Origin: Chelonoidis abingdonii
Lineage: Eukaryota > Chordata > Testudines > Testudinidae
NCBI RefSeq assembly: GCF_003597395.2
Contig: NC_133772.1
Span: 137,687,183 to 137,751,182, forward strand
Direction of reading: 5' to 3'
DNA: 64,000 nucleotides
The stretch's first letter is position 1, and each line of letters starts with the position of its first letter. Below are positions 41,546 through 54,599 of this stretch, piece by piece. The position numbers and the translations under genes are program-made. The notes beneath the pieces are model-generated. The model saw only the letters and a program-made list of their open reading frames with translations, was not told the DNA's origin and did not search any database.

Positions 41546-44500
41546 TGAGGAATTAAATAGTTAATTCTCATCTCTGGGCATTTTTTTGGGGGGAAGGGGG
41601 TGGCAGAGGTTCACACTATTGCAAACTATTATTCCAGGTTGGTTCACACATCTCCAAACTATTGCTCCAGGCTCTCTGTGGACTTACTTCTGCATTGCTT
41701 ACATTTTTGAGGTTTCCTAAGCAACCATAACAGTTAGAGACTTACTCCCCTCCGCCCCAATTAAATCTGACATTCTGAAAAGCAATGTCATAGTTTCCAA
41801 GAGGTTCTAGTTGTTGTGGGGACATAGACCTGCTGCTTCCAGCACTAGTCATTCCACATACACACTCAACTCCCATTAATGTCAATGGGAATTTGGCACA
41901 CTTATCTAGGGGCAGATCTTCTCTAACAGCACAAAGGGGCAGAAACCAAGTTTAATTTATCAGCAATGGATTCCCCCAGGATGGAATTCCTCTAGTCATC
42001 TCAATACCATCATCTTCCAGACCACAGATGTAGGAAGCATGCTTGGGGAGAGGGGGGAGGGGCAGACATGGCCAGAATGTGGTGGTGCTTTGATACCCAG
42101 TCAGCATAATGGGGGCTACTGGTGGAATGTAGAGCTTCCCTGAGGCTGCTCTAAATTATGCAGAAAACAGGGATGGCATAGAACCTGAGTTGCAAACAGC
42201 TCTGCTGTGACCCTGCACCGAGAGCTTACAGGACAACCCTGTGGCCCCAGAGATATCACTTTGTGAATATTTATCATTTTCCAAACAAAAAAAGTGTAAA
42301 TTACTGTTCCTAGAGAGAAGCAAAACACTGCATGTTATTACAATACTGCTCCTAATACACAGTTACGCAGATAGTATCAGTTCATTTGATACTGTGCATT
42401 TCATAAAAACTTGCCCTTAGGCTGTTCTCCAAATCATTTGACTCATGTGTCACCTGAGCTTGCTTTTAGTGGGTGACAAGGAAAAGCGACTGCAGCATAT
42501 ATCCTCTCCAAAGGTTACACCTGCCATACAGATAGGCCTGCTGAAGACGCAGTTGCAGCAAGAGGTTACTTAGCTACTCGCCACCTCTGATTTCCTCTCC
42601 CCCACATAAAGGGCAACTGAGCAATTACTGAGGGGAAGGAGCTCACTTCTGCTAATACAAGGATCATGTCACAAAGCATAAACCAAGAGTCAATGGCATT
42701 AAAATGCAGCCTCGAATTACCACCTTTGACAAAATGCTCTTTATAAAGTTTTTTAATTCCTGGATGCAGATGAGACCAGACACTCATGTGTGCCAACACC
42801 ACCAGGTAAAATGTACCATCGTGTGACAAAACCCTTAAGATATCAAGGCCCTTTCAGAACCAGCCCCTCCCAATTTGAGGCACGGAGGTGCCTTTCAACA
42901 GAAAGCCGCTTCTCTGCCCTCTTTGTGCTGCTGCAATCCTAAGGGGGACCTAAATCTCTTACTGGGGATCCCCTGTTGTGAGAGTCCCAAGATAGAGCCT
43001 GTGTGACCAGGCTTGATGGGGTGAGGAGGGTTGGATGGGGAGTGGAGAGGGATAATGGCCGAGGTCTGATTATGCTCAGCTGGTGGATGGTCCCTGGGGG
43101 GCTGCTGGCAGCCGGCACAGGTTGGAACAGACCCCATAGCAAAGAATCTTGGTGCCATAACCAGCTCCCTGACTGGCATAAACTCAGCACTGCAGAAAAC
43201 CTGGCCTCCCTCACCACCATCAAGCGCAATTCTCCTTTTCTGAGGCACCATCCCACCCCAAACTCCCTACTGCAGCCAGTATCTAGGTGCCACAGTTTGG
43301 CCCTGAATCAATAGCTGTCTCTGAGCGTAGAACAATATCTGTGCTGTCCCAGAACAGAGCTAGTAACAGAGCCTGCCTTCCTGCACAGTGTCACCAAGTG
43401 GTGGCCCAGGGACTCATCTGTATAAGTGGGTGAGGTTAGATTACTGAGAGATTCAAAAAGGGCCTCAAAGTGGCTTAAAGACTCAGTGGCTCAAAGTTCC
43501 AGATAAATGAGTACAAGAGAAAAACACCCACACATTCTGAGCTGAGGGGAGGGCTCACAGGAGATATCCAGATTAGAGGAACTGAATGAATGTGTATGGG
43601 GATGGATACAAGATCAAAGAGGTAGCATGAGTCAAATCCACGGAGAGCTTTGAAAGCCCTCAGGATATTATTCAGCAGAGGAGGCTATTGAAGGTGGCAG
43701 AGGGGAGGGGTGACAAAATGACACATTCTGCCCAAAGAGAATAATGTTGTTTCAACACAGTAGAAGTCATGGGGCCCTATTTTCAACTCACTTAGGCCTT
43801 GTCTACACTGGCAAGTTTCTGCACAGTAAAGAGAGAGAAAGCACGCCAGAGATCAGTGGCATCCAGCACTGTAGGACAGCATGTATTCCCAAGCAATGCC
43901 ACTGGGTAAACCTAGCACCCGTATTCTCAAACTAGTGGTAGTGCAGCACTCAAGGGGAGATGCCAGCAACTCCTCCTCATTTCCAGTGGCTAACTTAAAA
44001 GGACTGCTAAAAATGTATTCACGACTTGCCTGGTTCTCGCCCACGAAAGCACCTGCAGTGACTGCCACAGGAATGGAACGCAGTTTCAAATGGAAGGAGA
44101 TGGCTCATGTGGTTGGGAATGGAAAGGGTGGTGGTCTCCACACTTGTCTTGAAATATGCCCACACCTTAAACGAGCAAAAAAGAACCCCTGCTAGCAAAA
44201 TGCATTGCTATAAATGTTTCATCTACACACCCTGCTTGGCAACTCTGCTATTACCAATGAGTTACATATCTATGATACTGTATATTACTCCAGAGATAGG
44301 CTACAGCACAATTTATCAAGCGAAAAGAAAACCCTCTGGAGAAACCATCACTTTAGATGGAGTTTGCAGGGCAAGAGGTTACATGGGATGCCTTTTATGG
44401 CAGTGAACAATCGCTCGGTCTGTCAGGGGGAAAATGAGTTTGGTATCCTATAAAAGGATAGTCACGGGCCATAATTTCAAGTCAACATTCTCCTGATGTA

Positions 44501-47104
44501 AATACAGAATTTACAATGAAGAACAAACTTAAAAAAAAGAAACACTTTGGGACAGGAAGTAAATCTCAGTACTTTAAACTGGCCTCAGCGTACTATATGC
44601 ATGTCTATCCTGTTATCTGTACCTTCTCAAACTGAAATGACAAATACTGCCTAGCCATGCTGGTTTTGCAAGGGAGACAGATTTCAATTTATTTCTCATC
44701 TGGGAAAAAATGACATACATGGCTAGTGAGAGATTACTGTGTGTTCCTGAATAGAAGCAAATAAGGGGTGGAAATCCCCTATTCCCATATGGCAGGAATG
44801 AGAATGCCTAATTAAAATATAATCTTTTATTGGCTGCCAACTCAATCAAAGTTTCAATATACAAGCCACCAATTACAGGAAGTAGATAATCAGTTATGCA
44901 TTTAAAAGAGTGCCTGCTGAAAAATGTGTCCTTTAATTAGATGTATTTTTTAAAACAAAAATTGGATTGCTGGGAAGCAAGGAAAAAGCAACAGTCAGAC
45001 TAAAAATGGACTCTTCCTCGTTTATCCACAGCCAGCAGGAATAGTTTAGAGAAACAAAATAAATCACCACAGTTTAGACTATATATTGTAAGCACCATTA
45101 AAAATGCAACTTCCACTGTCCAAGCTACCTCCCATCACTGTGGAATCTTCCTGTAATCTGGGCCAGAGACACCACTGAACTGTGACTGTGGTGGCATATG
45201 TTGAATTTTTAAAGGTGCTGGTGTGTGAGAAAGTGTAAGTGTAATAAAAATATCACACAAATATATACTCCTCCCTCACACACAAGAAAACAGAGTATGC
45301 AGCATGAAAACCCAGCATTTGCCAGAGTGATTACACTACAGTAATGTGTCTTGCCCAAGCTATAGGAAAGAAGCCAAGTTATTCCAGGTAATATGAGAGA
45401 AAGAGAATGAACAACTCAGTATATTTGAGGACAGAAATTGTTTCAGGCACTTCTCTGATTGCAAACAAGGCCCCGAAGTAAATGTCACCTCATCTACACA
45501 AGTCTCTGCCATCATCACAGTTCTCGTTACAGCTTTCCTAATGCTCATAATCAGAGATAGCTGGATGAGATGGTGTTTCTCCAAGATAACTAGGCATCAC
45601 GGAAGAGAGAGAGAGGGAAAAAGAGGAACAGGGAAAAAAAAAAAAAGGAGTTTGCAGATCGTTACACAGTTGCTGAAGCCAGGAGTGCCTTTTTTTCCTT
45701 AAGGTGCACTGCAGTATCACTAGATCTCTTCAGCTTCAGTATGTCTGTTTCCCAAATGAAGTCTTTCCCTGTTATTTAAACCAAGATAAGACATTCTAGC
45801 AATGACAAGTGTCGTAACAATTTATTTTGAATAGCTTCTCTCTAAACCCACAAACTCCTCCAGGAGCCCTTTTCTCATTCAGAAGAGGCAAGGGCCTGTG
45901 TAGGTAATTAGGGTGCAGCAGGCACAGAGGAAGCCCCTGTGTTTCAACACCGCAAGCTTAAGACTCAAGGTGATTTGGGGATGGGAGAAGCAGGGTCTGA
46001 TGGAGCACAGGCGAGGAACAGCCACTCCCCATGACACCTGCCCCACCAGAACGTGTGTGCCATGAACTCCTACAGCATTCTTGTGTGAAGCTATCAGGGA
46101 TTCCTCCACGACGCTCAGTGTATTGCCCCATTCCATGTAGTTTTATATCCAAAAAAATCCCAACATCTCGTTACTAGAACATCAAGCCTTATCTGGATGA
46201 AAGTGATAGTTTTCTAACAGGAAATGTATAGTATTCAAGGATTAATCCACACTATTCTGTGCAGAATAGACCATGTAAATACAAATGCACCACAAAGACT
46301 ATAAGAAAAGGATGATTCCCTCCAAGAATAAGAAGGCTTCACACCAAATTCAGACCTGCTGTAAATGGATTTAGCAGAGTTGCGTTCACTTAGGGAGTCT
46401 GAGTTCTCCCCTCTACTTTCAGATAATGTCACCACCGAAAACATTTTCCATTTCAGATACAGGGGAGTAAACTGAAGTCAAAGGGTCAGAGTCAGGTCCC
46501 TGCTTGGGTCTTTGTTTGCCATTTTGGGGAGGCATATTAGGATCACATGGGTCGTGGGGGAAATTACCCTAGTACAAGGAGCTGAATGGATGTCTACTGT
46601 CTGCCCTCATATTCACCAGTGTAGGAGGTGGGAGCACAGCCCAGAATCTAGATTCTTGTAGTTATACCAGGGATTAATTTGGCCCAGTGGAGGTACTCCA
46701 GATTGCCACTGGCATAACTAGGAGCAGCATTTGGCTACTCCTTTCTAAGATGGCTAACTTCTAAGGAATTATCATGGAGTCAGTCAAACAGATGCCAAAA
46801 CCTCAAAAGCAGCTCTACTTTTTCTGCAGGGCAGGAAAGAGCAGCATCCCTGGCAATGTCATGCCTACAGGCATATGCAGGTTTCATCCAAGACTGCTGG
46901 AGGAGAAGACGTCATCCTGTCCCTCCACAGCTGCATCTAACCAGCTTTAGTGAAAGACTCCAGGTTGACACCGGTCTACTCACCATGCTGTGACACAGCG
47001 CCTCATTTGTGGCTCACTGCTCTGCATCAGCAACTCCTCAGGCCTGACATACTCTCAACACCTCACATATATGTCCTTTGAAATCACACTGGGCATTAAT
47101 GTCC
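41546..47104. other. Non-coding interval with minor repeats
   Basis: No exon is supported in this 5.5-kb stretch. A MITE left end (TTAGGCCTTGTCTACACTGG) is visible at 43792-43811 and its right end was not found. A (GA)n patch is at 45605-45616 and an A13 run at 45636-45648. Open frames at 42895-43314 and 43881-44453 are unremarkable. Confidence 0.4.
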
Positions 47105-47960
47105 CTGTGAAATGGTTGTAACAACACGGTGGGGACAATTATGGATACTCTCTGACATTGTATCCTGGAAATTATAAACAGCCAAAGGTGACAAAATGAG
47201 ATCTTCTTCCATATAAAGGGGGAAGGAAAATATGGTGGCAGATTACCTGTTCAGGAAAGAGGGCTCTGACCTGCTGCCTCTGGGTTAAGGCAAAGACCTT
47301 TCACCTAGGGAAACAAGAGAAGCCAGCCCTTTGTGCTTCCATGGAAGGTCCTAGCTGAGAGAGTCAGCCATGGCTGGGAAGAAGGAAGACTGGTGAGAAA
47401 AAGCATCTTGAACAAAGCCTGCAGCTTGCTAGATTAAGTTTTAGGCTTTTAGATGGTCGCTTTCACTTCTATTTGCTTGTCACCCTTTCTAACTTTACTC
47501 TTTTATTGGCATCGCTTGCCCTATGTCTTATTGTTAATAAACTTGTTTTAATTTTATAGAAACCAACTCAATGCTGTATTTGAAGGGAAGAGTGTATTTC
47601 CCCCAGGTAAGTTAATAAGCTGTGATGTACTTGTGTGTCTTCAGAAGAACAAACCAACCTTATTAGGTCTCTGAGATAACCAGGTGGGGACTGGACACTT
47701 TGAGGAACATGGTTTGGGGAACATTTGGAACTGGGAGTGTGTTGCGGTCACCTTGCAGGTTGTAACCAAGGCTGGTGGAAGCCAGAGTGAGGCTGTAGAC
47801 AGGTTGCTGGGATCACAGTTGCTGAACCAGGGTTGTCGAGCACACAGACACTCAGGGTGCAGCCTGCCCGCTTGTGGGCTGGCTGTGAGCATCCTAGGCA
47901 TGGAGCTACAGCAGCAACCCAGACGAGTTCTCAAGCGGTGTTTTTGCTACTTTGCTTAGC
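47105..47960 (+). mobile_element. LTR of a retroelement, sense
   Basis: The sequence runs from TGTGAAATGGTTGTAACAAC through AAGCCAGCCCTTTGTGCTTC to a polyadenylation region, CTTATTGTTAATAAACTTG (AATAAA at 47536-47541). A U5-like GC-rich part follows (GGAACTGGGAGTGTGTTGCG, GTAGACAGGTTGCTGGGATC). I recognise the order from turtle LTR repeats. The ends and target duplication are not resolved, and no internal region is attached. Confidence 0.5.
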
Positions 47961-49189
47961 TGTAAATTTCTATTAGTATCGATGGAAATATTTTTTCATT
48001 GATTTGTGTGTGTACAATGAAGTCAACATATACCGATAAAAATCTAATCCTTCCAAGTCTTTAGGCAAAGTGACTGGACCAAAGTTCCCTGCAAATCTTT
48101 CCCATTGAATCAGTGTTAATTTAAAAGGACACTTTTGCAAAGGAATATGTTTTCAGATCCTGCCAGTATATTTTAATAACACCAGGCCATTGCTTAATAC
48201 AATAGGAATATTTATTAATATTACTCCATATTCAGACAGGAGCATATGCTCACCCTGATGTATTTCAATATAAACAAACTCATTCTTCCAGGTCAATACA
48301 TACCCAAAGCCTGATGGATGTTCCTATTCTTAGACTTCAAAATGAAACAGACATATAATCAATACCTTAAGAAATGCTATCTATTGCATTTATAATTCAC
48401 CCATTCAGTTGTTTCAAGATGCCAACTAGAAAAATGAATACTGGTATTAAATGCATCCATAAAGGACTTTATTCTCCACAGCTACTAGATTCAGCCTAAG
48501 TATCTTTAGACTTCTTTACTACAGAAAGCATTATCCAAAAAGATGGCACATCATGCTAAGAAAATGACCCACCTGGGGCTATTCTGATCCCTAGCAAGGA
48601 GTTCCACAATCCAGATTCATCTGCTGAGAACTAGCTACTCCTTCTCCTAAGAGTTTCACCTCCAACTCCATTAGGCTTCGCTTCCCTGCTGAGTGCAGCA
48701 ACCTTGGTGGGTCACGAATGGAGAGCTGGTTTCTAAAAAGCCAGTCAGACCCCTTCTTTTCAGTGGAAGTTTTGACACTGACTTCACTGATAGAAGGACC
48801 TAAAATAGCCAGATCCTTCCTATACTTTTAAGGTTAGGAAAAAGGCTCTAAATTGCATCTTGTGTGATGGGCTTGTGGAGGCTTTTTCTTGTTTATGAGA
48901 CAGCTGCCACATGTTGCTGCATCTATACCCACAGAGACAATGAAATGTCAAAGGAAACACACCCCTTTGTTGATGTAAACCTCAGCCAGACGTGTTTAAT
49001 TCTTCATAATATAACTGAATGCTAAGGAATTTCTATCCTGCAAAGAAGGTTTGGTTTTTTTATGTTGTTGTTGGGAGTGGGGCAATATGAGAGGTTAATT
49101 TTTAGTTCAAAAAAATAAAAGTTCCCCAAGAAAGTTTTCATCACAAACTATAGATTCCAAACTAAATGCCTCCCCTAGCATAGTTTAAA
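47961..49189. other. Non-coding AT-rich interval, nothing recognised
   Basis: No exon or repeat supported. Confidence 0.4.
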
Positions 49190-49194
49190 CATTA

Positions 49195-49262
49195 CTTGGT
49201 GAAGATCAGGGTACATGATCATAAGGTTCCCCTCTGGCCTTAAAAATCTATGCATGTGTTTG
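49195..49262 (+). mobile_element. CR1 3' terminal fragment
   Basis: GATCAGGGTACATGATCATA, then AGGTTCCCCTCTGGCCTTAA and AATCTATGCATG. This is the CR1 terminal signature and its ATTCTATGA-like tail. Only the last ~70 bases remain. Confidence 0.7.
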
Positions 49263-49984
49263 TTTATAGTTTCAAATCCTGATGAAGAGTTATTTCCACC
49301 TACATTTGGTGTATCTAGAGAGTACTGCAGACCATACCCAGAAATGTGAGTGACTCAATAGAATACTGCTGCAGAGGAGACACCCTGCCCCACCCCTGGG
49401 TAATCTCATACATCTACCACCAAGGAAACAATTCATCTCCTTCCAAAGTTCCTGGATTCTTACCTCTATTTTTCATTACTATTGTATATAGTTAAGTGGT
49501 CAAGGAACAGGACAAACACTGATAGATAAAAGTGCTCTGCCAAAATCAAGTTCAGTCTCTTATGATGAAAGACTTTCTTCTGGCTTTTAGAGCCAAAGCA
49601 CATACTAGGGCCGTAGGATGTAGAAGCAGATTCAGTCCATATGTTTCCTAGGGTCACAGCCACCTAAACAACCGTTACAGGTGCTGTAGCAGGATGCAGC
49701 ATGGCCTGTCCGGCGTGCTAGCTCCGATTACATAGCAAACTTCCATGAGCAATGGCTCCATTGCATTAGGAGGTCGAGCAGCCAGGTGCAGAACTTGAGT
49801 GCAAGGACAGAGATTGGGACTCACACTTGCACATGGTTGGAGAAAATGTTTCCTCATGCTTGGACCCCACTGGTACACGCCCCCATGGGACTGGTCACAA
49901 TCAAAGGCTAAGGTGATGCAATGATCGAGTCCTGGAAAATCAATCATCCATTGGACCATAGCAGTGAGGACTAAAATTTGCCTT
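49263..49984. other. Non-coding interval, nothing recognised
   Basis: Open frames on the minus strand (49466-49959) are without domain character. Confidence 0.4.
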
Positions 49985-50450
49985 ATATCAGTGCTCCAAT
50001 TAACCCCCTGTCCCAGGGTGGCTGGCCCCAGTCACTGAAGTAGGTCCAGCATCCCCGTCCCAATTAATGAGGCAGGGCTGTACCTCTGACTATAAAGGGT
50101 ATGAGAGAGACCTGGTGAAGGGGAACTGCTTGAGAGAGGGCTACAGAGCTGCAGGAAGTATATTTGCCAGAGTCCCTGGGGAGGGGAGGCAGTGAGAAAC
50201 TGAAGCATAAAGGGTGAGCTGAGGAACTGTTTTGGTTGTTTGTTTCTTTAAATTTGGACAATAAGCCTGCCTAAGAGAGACTGTGGGAGTGGCAGGGTTT
50301 CTTTGGGAGCTGCTGGAGAAAAACCCTGCCTAGTTATACCTCTCCAAATCTACCAAGTGACAAATGGGTGTGCAGGGAAAGCAGCAACCTTTCCGCCTGC
50401 CCCCAAATAGATCCTTACCTGGAATGGCTTATATCTGCAGAGCTTACTGT
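49985..50450 (+). mobile_element. Probable LTR of a retroelement, sense
   Basis: GAGGCAGGGCTGTACCTCTG, then TATAAAGGG (50091-50099), then GAGAGAGACCTGGTGAAGGG. About 150 bases downstream is GTTTCTTTAAATTTGGACAATAAGCC, with a near-AATAAA. The TATA box, GA-rich leader and polyadenylation-like region are in LTR order. Termini not established. Confidence 0.45.
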
Positions 50451-50871
50451 GGCTAATCAGCACACTCTAGCTTGCAACTGTTGTTAGAATCATGATCTAT
50501 TTCTGCCACTGATTTTGTCGTTTTCCACTTGGGAAATGGATATTCCCAGCTGTCCACCCTTGACTTTTGAATGGTGCAGGATTGAACATGACCATGAAAA
50601 CACACAGCAGATTTGTCTGCCCAGGGCCCTCCCTACAAATCCCTTCCCACTTCTTCCACTAATCCTTCCAAGCCTGATCTCACAAATGATTTCTCTATGC
50701 CTCCACTCTTGCTCTGTGTTTTGCTTTTGTCTGGCTTAGACTGCAAGAACCTTTTTGGGACAAGAAATTTGTCTTCTTATTGGGCAGGGATATTAAAGCT
50801 CGTGCTTCAGGGCTTAAGCCAATCTAGTATTAAAGACAAGGATGAGACCTATGTGGGGGGCAGACTACCCC
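50451..50871. other. Non-coding interval, nothing recognised
   Basis: The open frames at 50515-50888 lack domain character. Confidence 0.35.
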
Positions 50872-50998
50872 ACAGCTGCCTACTATGAGCTTCTTATACC
50901 TTCTTCCAAAGCATTTGGTGTTGTGCATTGTCAAAGACAGAATACTGGACTGGATCAGACCCGGGGTCCATCCAGTCTTGCAATTCCTATGTTTCATA
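50872..50998 (+). mobile_element. CR1-type 3' end fragment
   Basis: AAAGCATTTGGTGTTGTGCA, GACAGAATACTGGACTGGAT and CCATCCAGTCTTGCAATTCC. This is the 'GGACTAGATGGACC...GGTCTGACCCAGTCTGGCAATTCC' end of a CR1-type LINE, in a subfamily different from the 17022 copy. Confidence 0.65.
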
Positions 50999-51425
50999 AA
51001 GTGCTGGCTACATCTATGGTACTAGCCAACTAATGCATAATTTATCTTCTTATGGCAGAGTGTTTTTGACTGTGCACCATAATTGCTGATGATGTCAGCT
51101 CTGAGATTTGTGTTTGGAGGCTAAAAGCCATTGCAGAGCCATTGTCAATTGTGGCCAGTTTTTTCAGTTCCTAAAGCAAGTGTTGCAGACATATGGGTCT
51201 GAACAACAACTTATAATTAATAATCTGTGAGGAGGGGTTAGAAGGATGTTTGGAGGCCTGAACAGCATCTCATTTAAGGTCATTAGCATTTGGGACCCAA
51301 GATCTGTTTAAATTGGCCATTGCATGCTAATACTTTTATTTTTGGTTACAACACCTCCTGGTTTGAGTGAATGGGAAAACAAGGAGAGTGGGCTTTGTGA
51401 CACTGTCTGGAATACGGGTGACCAT

Positions 51426-51757
51426 CTAAGTTCCCTGTAAGCTGCACGGCTGCACAGCACGCTATCAATGGCTACACTGAAGGGAGAGGCGCCTCTTCCA
51501 TGGCCCAGCCCAAGCCCACCGGAGCTGCCGCGGAGAGAAGCCTCTCTCCCAGCCCAGCCCTGACCCCCCCTCCAACACCCCAATCTCCTCATCCCCAGCC
51601 CCACCCCAGAGCCTGCACAACCAGCCAGAGCCCTCACCCGCCACACCCCAACCATCTGCCCCAGCCCTGAGCCCTCTCCCCCACCACACATCACCTCCAT
51701 ATTGGTGCACATAAAATTAATTCCGCACATAGATGTAAAAAATTAGAAGGAACACTG
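51426..51757 (-). mobile_element. Non-autonomous hAT element with perfect 8-bp TSD
   Basis: 332 bp between perfect GTGACCAT copies (51418-51425 and 51758-51765). On the minus strand it starts CAGTGTTCCTTCTAATTTTT, with CACCAATATGGAGGTGATGT further in. The far end is CTAAGTTCCCTG on +, so the TIRs are imperfect. The C-rich middle (51550-51690) generates the minus-strand open frame at 51308-51730, which has no recognisable domain. Confidence 0.8.
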
Positions 51758-52700
51758 GTGACCATTTATAGCATCATCAATACCAATATTACAAAACTGC
51801 AGTGAATCTTATACCAGATATGCCATGTAAGGCATCAGTGAAAATATTATGATTTGCTAAATATAATAAGCTTGTTTAAATGTATCATCTTTGTATCATG
51901 AGTTATAAATGTGTGGGGTATACCAATATCTCAAACTTGTGCTGCGTATCTGGGTGACACCCTCAGACACATTGGCATCAGCGCTATCCAGCCTGCTTGA
52001 TGGCCCATCAAGGGCAATCAGTTGTTCAATGAATCCATTGAGAGAAGTCAGGGGCTATGCGTATGAGTCAGCAGGACATGCCTATGGACAGGGGACTCCC
52101 AATACTTTCCCATACCCATGTGCTGTGAGCTTTTCTTTGGGACAAGGATGTACAAGTCACATGGCAGAGAATATAAAAAGGCAGCTGCATCACCTCCATT
52201 TTGCCTTCAATCCTGCTTCTCACCTCTGGAGTAACTTCTCTACAAACTGAAGCTTTGAGCAAAGGACTGATAGACTAGCAAACTCACCAGTGCTGCTACG
52301 AATCTGGACTTTGAAGTCACATGTATGTATCTGATTGCTTTGACCAAATAACAACTCTCTTCTCGTTCTTTTATAATAAACCTTTGGTCTTCTATACTAA
52401 AGGATTGGCTGGCAGTGTGGTATTTTGGGTACAATCCTAACTAATATTCGTCTGGTAATGTGGCTGATCCTTTGGGGATCAGAAGAACATTTTGTATAGT
52501 GAATAGAGTTTTAAATAACATCTCACTTTATTGGACCTATTTGCCGATTGGGAGCCAGAGACCAGAATGCAATAAGGAGGGCTGTGTGATTTCTTTTTTC
52601 CCTCAGCTTGTTGATAACCAGTGTAGGGGATCAGGAGCACAGTTTGTGACTGGTTGGTGAATTTAACTACAGTGTTAACTGGTTTGGGGGGGAATCATCT
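51758..52700 (+). mobile_element. LTR of a retroelement, sense
   Basis: It contains a strong TATA box (ATATAAAAAG at 52171-52180). A transcribed-looking segment follows (CACCTCCATTTTGCCTTCAA), with AATAAA at 52375-52380 and a U5-like tail to about 52700. The TATA to polyA distance of about 200 bases is typical of an LTR. The left border merges with the hAT target duplication, so the hAT may have inserted at or near its 5' edge. Exact ends unknown. Confidence 0.55.
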
Positions 52701-53677
52701 CTCCTTTTCGCAGCTTGCTCTGACATTGGCATTTCCAGTGTGGACAACCCTAGACACCTCAGGTCACAGGCTTGTTTTTGGAATGCACATGATGGGCACA
52801 GGTACAAGATATTAAGCTACTAAGTTGATGTTGGTTAACATGCAACTGTGAGTGAAAATACTTTCCCTTTCATATTTTGGCATTCCAACAGATATTTTGC
52901 ATGACTAGCTGATAAAGCAGTGCTCAGTGAAATCCACAACAGACCATGTAAAATCCCCAATTTCCAACTTCATAAAAGAGCAAATCCTGGAAATCTAATC
53001 AGCCAGTTGCATGCAGGTAAGCTAGAGAAGAAGAAATCTTCCTCTGCAACCCTCAGGCTAGACTAGCACCCACAGTTCCTGCATCCCTGCGCTGCATGAG
53101 TCAATGGCTGGTGGAACTGGTTAACAGAGGATCCAGTCGCCTCACCATCGCTGTTTCCAAGCTGCACCAGCACTGCCACTTCTGGAGCCCTCTGCACCTC
53201 CCAAAATATACCAGGCAAGCCATTTTGAAATAGACAATAGATCATATTTTGTGTCTAAAAACACAACTCCCTTTAACTTGTTTCTGTTTTTAAAATAAAT
53301 TGACAGAAGCAAATTGCTTAACTTCAGCTGTGCCAAAAACACCATGACAAAACCAAAGAAATACAAAGCTTCAAACCAGGGTAAGGGCCTCGACGCGCCC
53401 CTTCTCCCACAGAATTCCAGGGATCTCACCACACTGCAGGTTCTTAGATGACAAACCTTCCTAGGAAGTGCAATAAGGAACAACAGAATGAGTCACACAC
53501 ATATTTCTTCCACCTGCTCAATTTCCCAGCAGACTGGGCTGGTTTGTCTCGTCTCCCAGTCCTGACATTGCTCAAAAGTAGCCTGTTGTGTGTCAATCTA
53601 TCAAGTAGCTTGGGCTTGTCTGGCTCTACACAGGTCTGCAGTAAAACACAGAGGTGATTATTTCTATTAAGAACATG
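52701..53677. other. Non-coding interval, nothing recognised
   Basis: No exon or repeat that I can support. The minus-strand frame at 53142-53483 has no domain. Confidence 0.4.
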
Positions 53678-53757
53678 GGGCCAGACCTTCAGCTGGCATA
53701 AATCACTGAAATCAGTGCAGCACTACCTATATGCACCAGCTGAGGATCTGGCTCGTG
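53678..53757. mobile_element. Compact palindromic MITE
   Basis: An 80-bp hairpin. Left arm GGGGCCAGACCTTCAGCTGG CATAAAT, right arm TATGCACCAGCTGAGGATCT GGC, centre TGAAATCAGTGCAG. It is the clearest copy of the family seen at 8215 and 28250. Confidence 0.65.
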
Positions 53758-54054
53758 ATGATTAACTACTGACATACCCATGGGCCTCAGGTAATTCATA
53801 AAAATGGGACAGAAATGCTAAAGGATTATAAAGTGGTATGAAGAAACTCTCAGTAGGCATATCAAGGGAACAGAAGCTGCAGAAGCACCTAGAGAGACAG
53901 AACAGCAATAATCTATGGCAGAAACAAAACTATAACGTTCTACCCTCCCCTGCCAGCAGTTTCAGTGCTCCATGATCTTGTGCTAGCTCAGAAGAGGAAT
54001 TATTCTAGGGCCAACATTCCCAGTGCAGTTTCTCTGAGCACAGTTAGCAGGTTT

Positions 54055-54245
54055 CCAGTTATCGTCTGCTAGCTTGTGGGGAGAGATAGCATTGGCCTGC
54101 TAAATCCAGGGTTGAGAGCTCAATCCTTGAGGGGGCCATTTTGGGATCTGGGGCAAAAATCTGTCTGGGGATTGGTCCTGCTTTGAGCAGGGGTTTGGAC
54201 TAGATGACCTCCTGAGGTCCTTTCCAACCCTGAGATTCTAAGATT
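54055..54245 (+). mobile_element. tRNA-derived SINE with CR1-like tail, A box deleted
   Basis: CATTGGCCTGCTAAATCCAG and GGTTGAGAGCTCAATCC (B box, about 54111-54127) form the tRNA-derived head. GAGGGGGCCATTTTGGGATC and GGATTGGTCCTGCTTTGAGC are the body. GGACTAGATGACCTCCTGAG and TTTCCAACCCTGAGATTCTA are a CR1-type tail, consistent with mobilisation by CR1. The expected A-box region (AGCTCAGTGGTTTGAGCATT) is shortened to AGCATTGG, so about 13 bases are lost and internal Pol III transcription would be impaired. Confidence 0.8.
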
Positions 54246-54599
54246 ATTCAGGACATGATCATTGCCTTGTGTGTGGAAAAACATAGAGGGTGAAGGGAGG
54301 GGAATATCTGTCTGGTTCCCCTTGTGGAGTTTCTGCTGAATCCTTCCTGTGGAGGGAAACCCTACCCACCTGATAGAAGTCTTCTGCCTCCATGACAGCT
54401 GTGTCAGACAAGATAAGGATCAGCCAAGACACTGAAAGTGTACACAGGCTGAACACATAAGGTCTACACCTTTAGCTAACAGGTGTAACATACCCACTAC
54501 CTCTGTGGATCAGACAGAACGGGACATGTAACACCTGCTAACTCAAACTGTAGAGTTACATTTTCAGTTCTTTAGATACCCAAGTCAATCCCTGATGCC

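Noticed and set aside
54111..54127. B-box-like sequence as a tRNA gene
   Set aside because: No acceptor stem or anticodon arm; the surrounding sequence is a SINE with a CR1-type tail.
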